A DNA stretch of 64,000 nt from Microthrixaceae bacterium. GTDB lineage: Bacteria > Actinomycetota > Acidimicrobiia > Acidimicrobiales > Microtrichaceae. The translations under genes were made by a program, and so were the position numbers. Position 1 is the stretch's first letter; each line of letters begins with the position of its first letter. Location of the stretch: assembly GCA_027493675.1 (NCBI GenBank), contig JAOSKI010000023.1:62001-126000 (forward strand), in the 5' to 3' direction. The notes beneath the pieces were generated by a model. It had not been told where the DNA came from. It did not search any database and saw nothing but the letters and a program-made list of their open reading frames with translations. This document shows positions 38,876-51,153 of this stretch, one piece after another.

Positions 38876-38948
38876 CCCCACCCCGGCGAACTGAAGGGTG
38901 CAGGCCACCGTATTGGGGGCTGAGCCCATTCAGTTCGCCGGGGTGGGG
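38876..38948. terminator. Palindrome B, same family as palindrome A
   Basis: Perfect 20-base arms: CCCCACCCCGGCGAACTGAA (38876-38895) and TTCAGTTCGCCGGGGTGGGG (38929-38948), around GGGTGCAGGCCACCGTATTG and a GGGGGCTGAGCCCA segment. It overlaps the 3' end of the acyl-CoA ligase gene. A C-rich tandem run (CCACCCCGCC units, 38827-38880) precedes it. Confidence 0.75.
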
Positions 38949-40562
38949 AGCACGTGATCGGCGAAGCGCTCGCGGAGGTCCTTCTTGGAGAACTTACCCA
39001 CGCTGGTCTTGGGAACCTCGTCGATGAACACCACGTCGTCGGGCAACCACCACTTGGCCACACGGCCGTCGAGGAAGTCGAGTATCTCCTGCTTGGTCGG
39101 CTCTTCACCTTCGACCGCCACCACGCAGGCCATCGGCCGCTCGGACCACTTCGGGTGGGGGCACACCGATCACGGCGGCCTCGGCCACCTTGGGGTGCGC
39201 CATGATCTCGTTCTCGAGCTCCACCGAGGAGATCCACTCGCCACCCGACTTCACCACGTCCTTGGTGCGGTCCACGATGCGCACGAAGCCCTCGGGGGTG
39301 ATCACCGCCACATCCCCGGTGCGCAGCCAGCCGTCCTCGGTGAAGGACTGCGATGCCCGGTCGTCGTTGTAGTAGTCGGCCGCTATCCACGGACCGGCCG
39401 CCTGCAACTCACCCTGGCTCTCCCCGTCCCACGCGAGGACCTCGCCGGTCACCTGATCCGCGATCCGAAGCTCCACGCCCATGACCGCCATTCCCTGTGC
39501 GGCACGCAGATCGATCCTGGCCTCCTCGGAGAGACCCTCCATGGCAGAGGTCAGCTTCGCGATCGACGCGAGGGGGGAGGTCTCGGTCATGCCCCAGGCC
39601 TGCAGGATCGGCAGGCCCAACTGCTCGCGATAGGCCTCCGAGAGTGCCTTGGGCACCGCGGAGCCACCACAGGGAATGGCCCTCAGCGAAGAGGTGTCCC
39701 TTCCCTCGAGCGCCGGCAGCACTCCCATCCAGATCGTCGGCACACCGGCAGCGAGGGTCACCTTCTCCTCGACGATCATGTCGGCCAGCGCAGGCGGAGT
39801 CATCTGAGGGCCCGGCATCACCAGGTCAGCCCCGGAGGCGACACCTGCATGAGCCAGGCCCCACGCGTTTGCGTGGAACATCGGAACCACCGGCAGGATC
39901 ACATCGCTCTCGCAGACCCCGACGCTGTCCGCGAGCATCGCGCCCATGGTGTGCAGGTAGGTGGAGCGATGCGTGTAGAGCACACCCTTGGGGTTGCCTG
40001 TTGTGCCGGAGGTGTAGCACATCGACGCCGCACGGTTCTCGTCGTCGATCGCGAACACCGCCGGGGCCTTGCCGGCGATCAGCTCCTCGTAGTCGAGGAA
40101 CTCGTGACCCTCCGGCAACGGGGTGGGAGCGCCGTCGTCGATCACGACCAGGTGGCGGACCGTCACGAAGGAATCCAGCAGTGGAGCGATCAAGCCCAGC
40201 AGCGAACGGTCGATGAAGATCACCTCGTCCTCGGCGTGGTTGACGATGTAGGTGAGCTGCTCGGGGAACAACCTGATGTTGAGCGTGTGAAGCACCCGAC
40301 CGCTGCAGGGGGCCGCGAAGTACAGCTCCAGGTGCACGTCGGTGTTCCAACAGAAGGTGGCGACACGACCGTCCGCGGAGATCCCCAGATCGTCGAGCGC
40401 TGTGGCCAACCTGCGGGTCCGCTCCGCCCACTCCCCGTAGGTCCGCCGGCGACGGTCACCGGTGGCGGTCGCGGTGACGATCCCCTTGTGACAGAAGAAC
40501 CTCTCGGCCCGCTCGAAGATGTGCGGCAGGGCGAGTGGCCGTTCCTGCATGGTACCCAACAT
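38930..40562 (-). CDS. Long-chain fatty-acid-CoA ligase, AMP-binding family
   Basis: Activates a carboxylate as acyl-AMP and then acyl-CoA. ATG 40562 (MLGTMQERPLALPHIFERAE). Motifs: ASMCYTSGTTGNPKGVLYTH (P-loop), LPVVPMFHANAWGLAHAGV, ILQAWGMTETSPLASIAKL, GELQAAGPWIAADYYND, DGWLRTGDVAVITPEGFVRI, DRTKDVVKSGGEWISSVELE, and after one extra C in a CCCCC run near 39158, VVFIDEVPKTSVGKFSKKDL with the catalytic Lys. About 544 residues. The VPMFHANAWG type is typical of medium/long-chain FadD-like ligases; chain-length preference cannot be read. Confidence 0.88.
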
Positions 40563-40708
40563 GGCGATTCCCTTCGGATCCAGAGGACTGACGGCGCCTG
40601 AGCTCCGACCTGCGCGAGGGGCGCCACCTCCCGCATGCCTCACGACTCTAGGACGTGTGCCCGTGCGTCGGGCGCGGATGTGCAGCCTCGATCGGGCAGA
40701 CTGCACCG

Positions 40709-41394
40709 GTGACAGACTGCTCGCACTCCGACACCGAGCCCACGCGCCACCCACGTTGATCCTCCCGGCGCTCGGAGCGGGGATCGTCGCGCTGGTGATC
40801 GCCAACAACGTGGGCAACGCGGCCTGGGCGAGTTGGATCAACGAGCGGCCACTGCTGTTGGTGGCGGTCAACTCCTCGAACAAGTACCTGATCGGGACGA
40901 CGCCCAACACAGGCCTGCTGGAGGTCCTCCTGGTCGGGACCGCCAGGCTCATGGCGCCCGATCCGCTCTTCTACGCCCTGGGCTACCTGTACCGCGATCG
41001 AGCCGTGCACTGGGCCCGCAGGGTCTTCCCCACATCGGGCCAGCTCTTCGACGCGCTGGAATCCGGCGAAGGGTCCTTTCGCGCATGTTGGACGTGCTCG
41101 TGTTCATCATGCCCAACAACCCCGTCTCGCTGATCGCCGGCGTTACCGGCATGCGGTTCGCCAGGTTCATCGTGCTGGCGCTGACGGGCACCATCGGCCG
41201 GATCATCCTCATGCGCTGGATCGGCACCGTGTTCGGCGACCAGATCGAGGACCTCCTCGAGATCGTCGCCCGCTACCAGCGTTGGCTGCTGGTCGCATCG
41301 GGGCTCTCGGTTGTCGGATACGTCGCGTGGCAGCTACGGAGCCACCGCGGACTCGTCGGGGCATCGAGGACCCGAGGAGGAGCTCGGCGAATAG
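40709..41394 (+). CDS. VTT-domain (SNARE-associated, DedA-like) membrane protein
   Basis: About 228 residues. The most probable start is GTG 40709 (VTDCSHSDTEPTRHP) with a frame change near 40755; an in-frame ATG at 40679 is the alternative. Helices: LILPALGAGIVALVIANNVG, ARLMAPDPLFYALGYLY, then after a break near 41085 the hallmark MPNNPVSLIAGVTGMRFAR, VLALTGTIGRIILMRWIG and RWLLVASGLSVVGYVAWQLR. The P-x2-P....AG...........G pattern is that of VTT/DedA proteins, implicated in lipid scrambling. Stop TAG at 41392-41394 needs another indel near 41370. Convergent with dapB. Confidence 0.7.
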
Positions 41395-41452
41395 CGTCGG
41401 ACACGGGCCGCTCACTGCTCGACACGGACGGTGCGTGCCCAACCGCTGCCGA

Positions 41453-42253
<801 letters not shown>

Positions 42254-42270
42254 GGGCAGGGATCATAGAG

Positions 42271-42331
42271 GTCACGCCGACGCACAGGTCGCGCGAAGGC
42301 AACGGTGATGTCGGCGTGACGTCACGCCGAC
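42271..42331. repeat. Three-arm palindrome between murF and dapB
   Basis: GTCACGCCGAC (42271-42281), GTCGGCGTGAC (42310-42320) and GTCACGCCGAC (42321-42331). The last two abut as a perfect 22-base palindrome that includes the murF stop codon; the first can pair with the middle arm instead. Two mutually exclusive hairpins are possible in the murF-dapB transcript. Confidence 0.8.
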
Positions 42332-43670
42332 GTGTAGGAGCCCCCGGCCCCCTCCACCATGACATGCGCGACCTCCTCCAGGCCGGCGACGCGGGAGCCC
42401 TTCACCAGCACTGCGGTGCCGTCGCCCAGCATTCCCTCCTCGGACATCCGGGCGATGACCTCCCCGTGTGGGATCGCATCGACGCCGTAGAGGTCGGTGT
42501 CCACCGCGAGGAGCTCGAGCCCCAGGTGTGCCGCCAGATCGGCGATTGCCTGGTGCTCGGCTTCGGCGCGGCTCCCCAATCTCGGCCATGATCCCGAGCA
42601 CCGCCACCCGTCGCCGAGCCGGAAGGTCCGCGAGCGACCGCAACGCCGCGCTCATGGATGCCGGCCCCGCATTGTACGCGCCGTTGAGGACGAGCAGGCC
42701 CGAGGGGGTCTGGTGGAGCTCCATGCGCCAGGGGGAGCTGATCGGCGTGGAGAGCCCTTCGGCGACTGCTTCGGGTGGAACACCCGCCCACAAACCGACC
42801 GCCGCCGCCGCCGTGGCGTTCCCCACGTTGTGCAGCCCACGGGCGCCGAGGTGCACCTCCAGATCCCCCCCAAGGAGACCTGATGGTGAATCGGGTACGG
42901 AGATCCTCGGTGACCACCGGATCGTACGCCCGGACATCGGCCGCGGAATCCATCCCGGAAGGTGAGCACACCGGCACCGGTCAACCCGGCCATCGCTGCG
43001 ACCCGGTCGTCATCCGCGTTCAGCACCGCCAGACCGTCCGCGGGCAGGTGCTCTATTAGCTCGGCCTTGGTGCGGGCGATGCGGTCCTCGTCGCCCATGA
43101 CCTCGGTGTGCACCGCGTGAACCGTCGTGACCACTCCCACCGTCGGCTTCGCCATGGAACACAGGAACTCGATGTGTCCCGTGCCACGGGCCCCCATCTC
43201 CACGACCGTGGCGCGGGTCCGCTCGGGGGCGTTGGCAAGCGTGATCGGTACGCCCAGTTCGTTGTTGAAGGAGCGATGCGACGACGCAGTGACCGTCGTG
43301 GTCTCCAGCACCGCGGCAAGGAGATCCTTGGTGGTGGTCTTGCCCACCGACCCGGTGACCCCGATGACGGGGCCTTCCAGGCGACTCCGGGCAAGGCGAG
43401 CGATCCCCGACACGGCGACCTGGACATCGGGCACCACCAGAGAAGGCCCTTCGTCGACCGGCCGGTCGACCAGAGCTCCCCGGCGCCGGCTGCACGGGCG
43501 GCGCGCATGAATCCGTGACCGTCGCGACATCCGAGACGGCGGCGAACAGAGCGCCGGGTTCGATCGTTCGCGGAGTCGATCGCCAGGCCCTCGACGAACC
43601 CACCGGGATCCTCACACCCGACGAGCTCGGCGCCCAACACCTCGGCCAGCTCGCCGATGACGAACCTCAT
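42322..43670 (-). CDS. murF: UDP-N-acetylmuramoyl-tripeptide-D-alanyl-D-alanine ligase
   Basis: Adds D-Ala-D-Ala to the peptidoglycan precursor, the product of Ddl encoded divergently. ATG 43670 (MRFVIGELAEVLGAELVG), IDSRxVxPGxLFxA region as AIDS..TIEPGALFAAVSD, P-loop PVIGVTGSVGKTTTKDLLAA, SFNNELGVPITLANAPERTR, VVEMGARGTGHIEFLCSMAK, VVTTVHAVHTEVMGDEDRIA, AVLNADDDRVAAMAG, GLHNVGNATAAAAVGLWAGV, VLNGAYNAGPASMSAALRSL and TAVLVKGSRVAGLEEVAHVM. Frame changes near 43590, 43520, 42935 and 42580. About 449 residues. Confidence 0.92.
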
Positions 43671-43697
43671 CGCACGCCCCAGGAACCTCGATCCCAC

Positions 43698-43770
43698 CCC
43701 CAAGTACCTCGTTCTGTCCGGGCTCAGCCGCGGGTTTCGACCACTCAGGGCGGACAGAACGAGGGTTGGG
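43698..43770. promoter_or_regulatory. Large inverted repeat in the murF-ddl divergent intergenic region
   Basis: CCTCGTTCTGTCCG (43707-43720) and CGGACAGAACGAGG (43751-43764) are perfect 14-base complements around a 30-base spacer, and outer CCCCAA / TTGGGG pairs extend the arms. It lies between the starts of two divergent peptidoglycan ligase genes and could be an operator or a structured leader. An operator role is inferred only. Confidence 0.65.
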
Positions 43771-43854
43771 GCTGGGTCTGACCGATTGCCGAGGCTTCAC
43801 ACGACGATTGTCACACGTCCGGAGCGCAACGGCGCGCCTTTAGATCGACCACCG

Positions 43855-44942
43855 ATGCCGCCACCTGAGAGCGAAACCCCCGCACACACCCGGACCTGCC
43901 AGCGCGCTTGCGGCTCGTGGTGCTCTTCGGAGGACGATCCGCCGAACACGACATCAGCTGCATCTCTGCCGGCCATGCTGGCAGCGGTCGATCCCGACCG
44001 GTACGACGTGGTGCCGCTGGGCATAACCCGCGAAGGGATCTTCGTGCTCGCAGATCCGGGTCCGCAGCTGGAGGCCAAGGGGACGCCGTCGCCCTGCACG
44101 ACGTGCTTGGCGACGTTGGGAGATCCGCAGAGGCCCCCACGGTGGTACTTCCCATCCTGCACGGACCCAACGGCGAGGACGGGACGATCCAGGGCGCCCT
44201 CGAGATCGCCGGAGTGCCCTATGTGGGATCCGGTGTCCTCTCATCAGCGGTGTCGATGGACAAGGACATGGCCAAGACCGTGCTGGGGGCATGGAACATC
44301 CCGCAGACTGAATGGCGGACCCTCCACCGCACTCCCGCCCCGACGACGCCGGGCTCTCGGCGATCCTCGCCGAGCTCGGACCGGTTGTGTTCGTGAAGCC
44401 GGCCAACATGGGCTCCTCGATCGGGGTGTCGCGGGTCGGTGCCACTGAAGGGGCCTCGGCGCTCACCGAGGCGATCGACACGGCGCTGCGCTACGACGAC
44501 GTGGTGGTCGTGGAGGCCGGGGTCGAGGGACGCGAACTCGAGTGCGGTGCTCGGCAACGAGGAGCCACGCGCCTCGGTGCTCGGAGAGGTCCTCACCGAT
44601 GCGACCTTCTACGACTACCAGGACAAGTACTTCGACGGCACGTCGACGACGGTGATACCAGCCGACCTCGACCCTACGACGATGGCCGCGGCCCAGGCTC
44701 TGGCGATCCACTCCTTCGAAGCGCTGCGTTGCGCCGGAATGGCGCGGGTGGACATGTTCCTGCGTGACGACGGTCAGCTCCTCGTCAACGAGGTGAACAC
44801 GATCCCGGGGTTCACATCCATCTCCATGTACCCGAAGCTGTGGGAGGCAAGCGGCCTGTCGTACCCGGACCTGGTGGACGAACTGGTCGCGTTCGCGCTG
44901 AAGGCCCACGAACGCCGGAGGGCACGGTCGGTGGTCCCGTGA
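43855..44942 (+). CDS. ddl: D-alanine-D-alanine ligase
   Basis: ATP-grasp enzyme making the D-Ala-D-Ala used by MurF. Probable start ATG 43855 ([17 protein letters not shown]) with a break near 43905; TTG 43908 is an alternative. Motifs: [60 protein letters not shown] (K-binding region), [33 protein letters not shown], then after a break near 44545 [20 protein letters not shown] and [20 protein letters not shown] with the NEVNTxPG metal site. Frame changes also near 43965 and 44335. About 362 residues. Confidence 0.92.
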
Positions 44943-44997
44943 CCGGTGACCTCACCGCCCACAGCTTCCGCATCCAGCGACCTCACGAGCGGTCGCA

Positions 44998-46584
44998 CTA
45001 ACGGCAGCGCTCGGCTATCCGCACATTGCACAACACGACGAAGCGCTCCGTACGCAGGGCCACATCCCACTCGCGCGACCCGGCAAGCTCCTCGGTGAGC
45101 GGGTCCTCGGCCTGCCACAGCACGACGTCCGGATCGGCCCGACGCAGCGCATCCTCCCAACCGTGCGCAAGTCCCCGCAGGCGCACGTAGTCGATCATCG
45201 TCCGAGAAGACGGCCTGTCGTCGACCCAGGCGTTGGCCTCCTCACCGAAGCGGAACTCCAGGTAGTTGCCGACCCAGTCGTTGTGGACGATCCGCACGTC
45301 CTCTACGGCCACCAGGTTGCGATCCTCGAGCCAGTCGACCTCCTGCACGGGGTAGCGCGACAAGTCCACATGTGGAGCCCTCCACGCGGACACCGCTGCG
45401 CCTGTGAGCGCGAGAGCTCCGAGCGCAGCGACGAGCACGCACTGCCGGCGGGGGTGCAGTCGGTTGCGAGATCACCGAGATCCCCTGAGCGGCGAACGCC
45501 GCCAACGTGATCGCAGCCACCGGAAGGAGCCGGAGCGCGCTCACACCCATGCCCGCGAGGACGATGACCGCGACCACCGTGCCGATCGGGACACGGGTCC
45601 CCCGATACCTCTGGACCTCCCGACGTCACCACCACCGACGGCCACATCGTCGACACCGTCGGCCACCCCACCGGCACCGTCGGACCGCAAGGCACCGTAC
45701 AGGGCAAGGCCGCTGAGCGCGACGAACACCCACAACCACACCGAGGTGAGCTCCGCGGGAGCCCACTCGCGGTACACCCGGATCGCCGTGCGGGCCTCGG
45801 CAGAACCGAACTGCTCCGTGGGCAGCAGGGCCAACCTGAACCGCTGCGGGTACAACGCTCCACCCGCCACGACCCCGGCCACTGCACACCCGACCCGGCG
45901 GAGCCTGTTCGCATCGAATGCACGGGTGTCGAGCACCTCGGCCACCCAGAGCAGACCCAGCACCGCGAGCCCGTACAGCCAGGTGCCGTGCAGGTTCACC
46001 CACAGCGCGAAGACCGCGACCATCCACCACGGCGAACGCCGCTCGCGCCACACCACCAGCGCCACCGCCAGGAGCAGGAAGCCGACCAGGTGTGGTCGTG
46101 CGTTCATCCACGGCGTGAGGATCACCAGAACCATCGCGGCAGGCAGAACCTGTGTCAGCGCGCCACGGCCAGGAGCGCCGGGAGCGCCGGCCGGCCGTGA
46201 GCAGCGCACCACCAACCATCCCGTCGACGCTGCGACGACCACGGCCAGAAGGCGCACTGCGCCGAGTCCGGCGAAGCGCTCGACCCAGCCCAGGGCGGCC
46301 GACCACCACCAACTGGGGACCGGGAAGTCGCTCGAGGACACAAGGAAGGGGTTCAGCCTGGGGAGGCCGCCACTGGCCTGGAGCCGCCCGGTCGCGATGT
46401 GGGTCAGCAGGCTGTTGTCGCTGACCGGACCAGAGGCCGCAAGTGCCACGATGCCGGCGAAGAGCACTCCCAGCGCCTGCTCGTAGGAGCGCACGCCGAC
46501 CGATGGGTCCACCGCCCGCCGCACGGGGCCGACGGACACATCGGGTCGCGGGCACCCGGGACGGCCATCGGCGAGAAGCGACAC
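44998..46584 (-). CDS. Large multi-spanning membrane protein, GT-C-like
   Basis: About 529 residues from GTG 46584 (VSLLADGRPGCPRPDVSVGP). Around ten helices, e.g. EQALGVLFAGIVALAASG, AVRLLAVVVAASTGWLVV, QVLPAAMVLVILTPWMNA, LVGFLLLAVALVVWRE, WWMVAVFALWVNLHGTWLYG, VGCAVAGVVAGGALYP. A first extracytoplasmic loop HIATGRLQASGGLPRLNPFL and the soluble C-terminal part (HVDLSRYPVQEVDWLEDRNL, VGNYLEFRFGEEANAWVDDR) suggest a GT-C transferase layout (helices then a lumenal domain). Frame changes near 45600 and 45450. It follows the Tad genes with a short gap in the same direction; a role in modifying an exported product is only a guess. Confidence 0.55.
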
Positions 46585-46611
46585 GGAGCGCGTCTCAGGT
46601 CGGTGCGGGCA

Positions 46612-47545
46612 TCACAACCCGTCCTTGATCTGCAGGATCGCAGGGCCGAGCACGACCGCGAAGAGGGCCGGGAAGATGCAGAAGACCATTGGGATCATCA
46701 TCTTCACGGGCGCCTTCTGGGCCTGCTCCTCGGCCAACTGGCGACGCTTGATCCGCATCTCCTCGGACTGGCTCCGAAGGACACGACCGATCGAGACACC
46801 GAAGGTGTCGGCCTGGATGATCGCCATCACGAAGCTGCGCAACTCCCGGAACGTTCACCCGGTCGTCCATGGCCCGCATGGCATCGGAGCGGTTGGCTCC
46901 TGCACGGGTCTCACCGAGCATCCTCGAGAACTCCTCCGACAGCGCGCCGGGCACCGAATGGATCACCCTGTCCAAGGCCTGCTCGAACCCGAGCCCGGCC
47001 TCCACGGAGATGACCAGTAGGTCGAGCACGTCGGGGAGGGTGATCTGGATCTCGTGCTGACGAGCCTGAACCCTCTTCTTGAGCATGGAGTCGGGACCCA
47101 TCACCAGGCCACCGACCAGCACACCACCCACGATCAGCTTCGGCATCCCCTCGACCGGCAGCAGGCCGAGCACGAACACGACCAGGAACGCCACGAACGC
47201 GAGCGCGATGGTGATCACACGCACGGCGAGGAAGCGATCGACCGACCGAGGATCGGGATCGCCGGCCCACACGAAGCGTTGACGTACCTTGTCGGTGTAG
47301 CCGGCCGGTGTGAAACGCCGGCCGATCCCGTTCAGGCCCGTCACCAAAGGCGCCAGCGCACGATCGCGAAGCGGGTCGAGAAGCTCCTGGTCACGGGTGC
47401 TCTCCACCTCGTATCCGTCGAGTTGGCGCAAGGTCTCACGGATCATCTGGCGTTCCTCGATCTGGGACAGCACCACGAACACCGCAGCGGATACACCGCC
47501 TGCGACCATGAGGACCGCGAGGAGAACCGTAGGAGACATCGTCAT
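46612..47545 (-). CDS. tadC: Tad pilus inner-membrane platform protein TadC
   Basis: ATG 47545 (MTMSPTVLLAVLMVAGG) overlaps the tadB stop as ATGA. About 311 residues, a type II secretion F domain with helices VLLAVLMVAGGVSAAVFVVL, RVITIALAFVAFLVVFVLGL and KLIVGGVLVGGLVMGPDSML. The F-domain core is ITLPDVLDLLVISVEAGLGF, EQALDRVIHSVPGALSEEFS, MLGETRAGANRSDAMRAMDD and, after a break near 46855, LRSFVMAIIQADTFGVSIGR, VLRSQSEEMRIKRRQLAEEQ and MMIPMVFCIFPALFAVVLGP. Partner of TadB in the inner-membrane assembly platform. Confidence 0.88.
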
Positions 47546-49517
47546 ACCTCGATCGTGATGATCTTCTTCATCCACATGAACCCGACGATCATCGCCACCA
47601 ACGCAGCGCCGATCATGAAGTAGCCGAGGCCGGGGGTGAACAGGCTCGATATGTAGTCGCGGTTCATCACGAACATCACGACGCCGAGTGCCGGTGGAAG
47701 GAGGCCGAGTATGAACGCCGAGACGCGTCCTTCGGCGGTGAGGCTCTTGACATCCCTTCGGAGCCGCTCCCGCTGGGTCATCGTGTCGGCCACGGTCAAC
47801 AGCAGCTCGGCGAGGTTGCCACCGACCTCACGCTGGATCTTGATCGCCATGACGGTCCATGCGAAGTCGTCCGAGCCCATGCGCTCAGCCGTGGCGTCGA
47901 GTGCGTCCTCGAGGGTCCGTCCGAGGCGGTGCTCGGTCACCACCCTGCGCAGCTCCTTGGCCATCGGCTCCTCGACCTCCTTCGACACGGCCTCGAATGC
48001 CTGGGTGATCGAGTAGCCCGCCTTGAGGGTGCCGGCGAGCAGCGTCAGCATGTCGGGCAGCAGTGCCACGAACTTCTTCTGGCGTCTCCGCACCAACGTG
48101 TCGAGCACGGCCTTGGGGATCATGAGCCCGAAGCCGAGCACGACGATTCCAATGAGTAGGCTGCCGGTAAGCACCGTCGCCAGTATCCCGAGCAACACCG
48201 AGGCGGAGGCAACGAAGAACATCGCCTCCGCTGCTCTCAGGGGAAGGCTCGCCCGTTCCAGGGAGATCTCGATCGACTCCAGGAAGCCGCGCTTCTCGGC
48301 GATCTCACCGGTGAGATCGACTGCCCGCTGCAGTATGGGGACGCTCATCATCCCGTGTTCCTCGTCGTCACCTTCGAGCGCGCCGTCGGACTCCTCGTAG
48401 ACCTGCAGCCGTGACGAGAGGCTGTTGGCGTCGGGAACCACCAGGTTGAGAACCGACCACACGAACCCGATCACCGACGCCGCCAGGAGAAGGATCGCGA
48501 GCCAACGCACCGCTACGTTCGACATCAGTGAGCTCAGCATGCTCCGGGATGCCTCCGGGGCCGAAAGGCCGAGAGCACCGACGTTGCTCGTGGATCGCTC
48601 CACGCTGGCTGTGAGTGGCTCATCCTGGCCCGGCACGCCAACCTCGAGCTCGACAGACCGCTCGTCACCGCCAGGGGCCGCGAACCTCAGGTGGAACTGC
48701 GAGGAGATGCGTTCCAGCTCCACCCTTGTGGCTCCCGCGTACTTCTCGTCACTGGACAGCTGCTGGAGCGACCCGCCTGTGATCCCGACCATCTCGGTCA
48801 GCCGCCCCACCGGGGCACCCGAGGACAGCGCCATCACGTCGAGCCGGGCATCTGCCAGGCGAAGGGCCGTCTCCGCTGCACCCGGAGACGTGGTGGAGAG
48901 CTTGTCGGGCGCAGCCAGGTAGGCAACGACACGCTTCATCGGAGCGTCGCTAGCGGAGAGCATGTCCGCTGCGCGGGTCAGTGCGTCCCACGTGGCCGCA
49001 TCGCCGTCCGCGATGACATCGCCGACGGCGGACACCACCGCACCGGAGTCGGCGCTCAGGGATCCCTCCGTACGGGCGCCCAGCTTCGCGGTGCTCACCA
49101 CCCCCACCCGGCGGATCGGTCCGACACCAGGGAGGATGGATTCGGCGGCATCCGTGGAGAGCTGGAGGTTCCCGTTGGGCAACGACCGGTCGTTGTCGAT
49201 CACGACGACCACGTCGGTGGTGGTGCTCGCCGCGCCTGCATCGGCGTCTCCGCCATCCACCGACACCCCGGAGGTTCCCTTCGGGGATACGCCGGTGACC
49301 GACCACTCCTCCCTACGTGCGTCCACCGATTCGATCCGCGGGTTGACAGCGAGCGCCGCAGGGTCGTCGCCTTCCCGTTGGCCCTCCTGTGCCATGGCCA
49401 CGGCGGCCGTGGGTGCGGTGCCCGCGATTGCAGACAGGACGATCAGAAGCCACGCTCCGACACGCAACACCGACGCCCCACGACGCGGGCACCGCCTGAC
49501 CGCGTGTCGATCGGGGG

Positions 49518-49521
<4 letters not shown>
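47542..49521 (-). CDS. tadB: Fusion of an exported vWA-like domain with a TadB platform protein
   Basis: 659 residues in one intact frame from GTG 49521, overlapping the cpaF stop. A signal-like helix (VLRVGAWLLIVLSAIAGTAP) is followed by a domain with vWA traits: TTTDVVVVIDNDRSLPNGNL (metal-site-like D-x-D-x-S), GPIRRVGVVSTAKLGA, AATWDALTRAADMLSASD, KRVVAYLAAPDKLSTTSPGA, ARLDVMALSSGAPVGRLTEM. A short beta-rich linker and a helix (VRWLAILLLAASVIGFVWSV) lead into the usual TadB domain: AGTLKAGYSITQAFEAVSKE, RLGRTLEDALDATAERMGSD, AIKIQREVGGNLAELLLTVA. Most TadB proteins are about 300 residues and lack the first half. Confidence 0.87.
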
Positions 49522-51133
<1,612 letters not shown>

Positions 51134-51153
51134 CCGTAGGGCTCCTCGCAGTC

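Noticed and set aside
38985-40601. A 538-residue plus-strand protein
   Set aside because: Antisense of the acyl-CoA ligase, rich in His/Arg/Gly, with no domain; a shadow frame.
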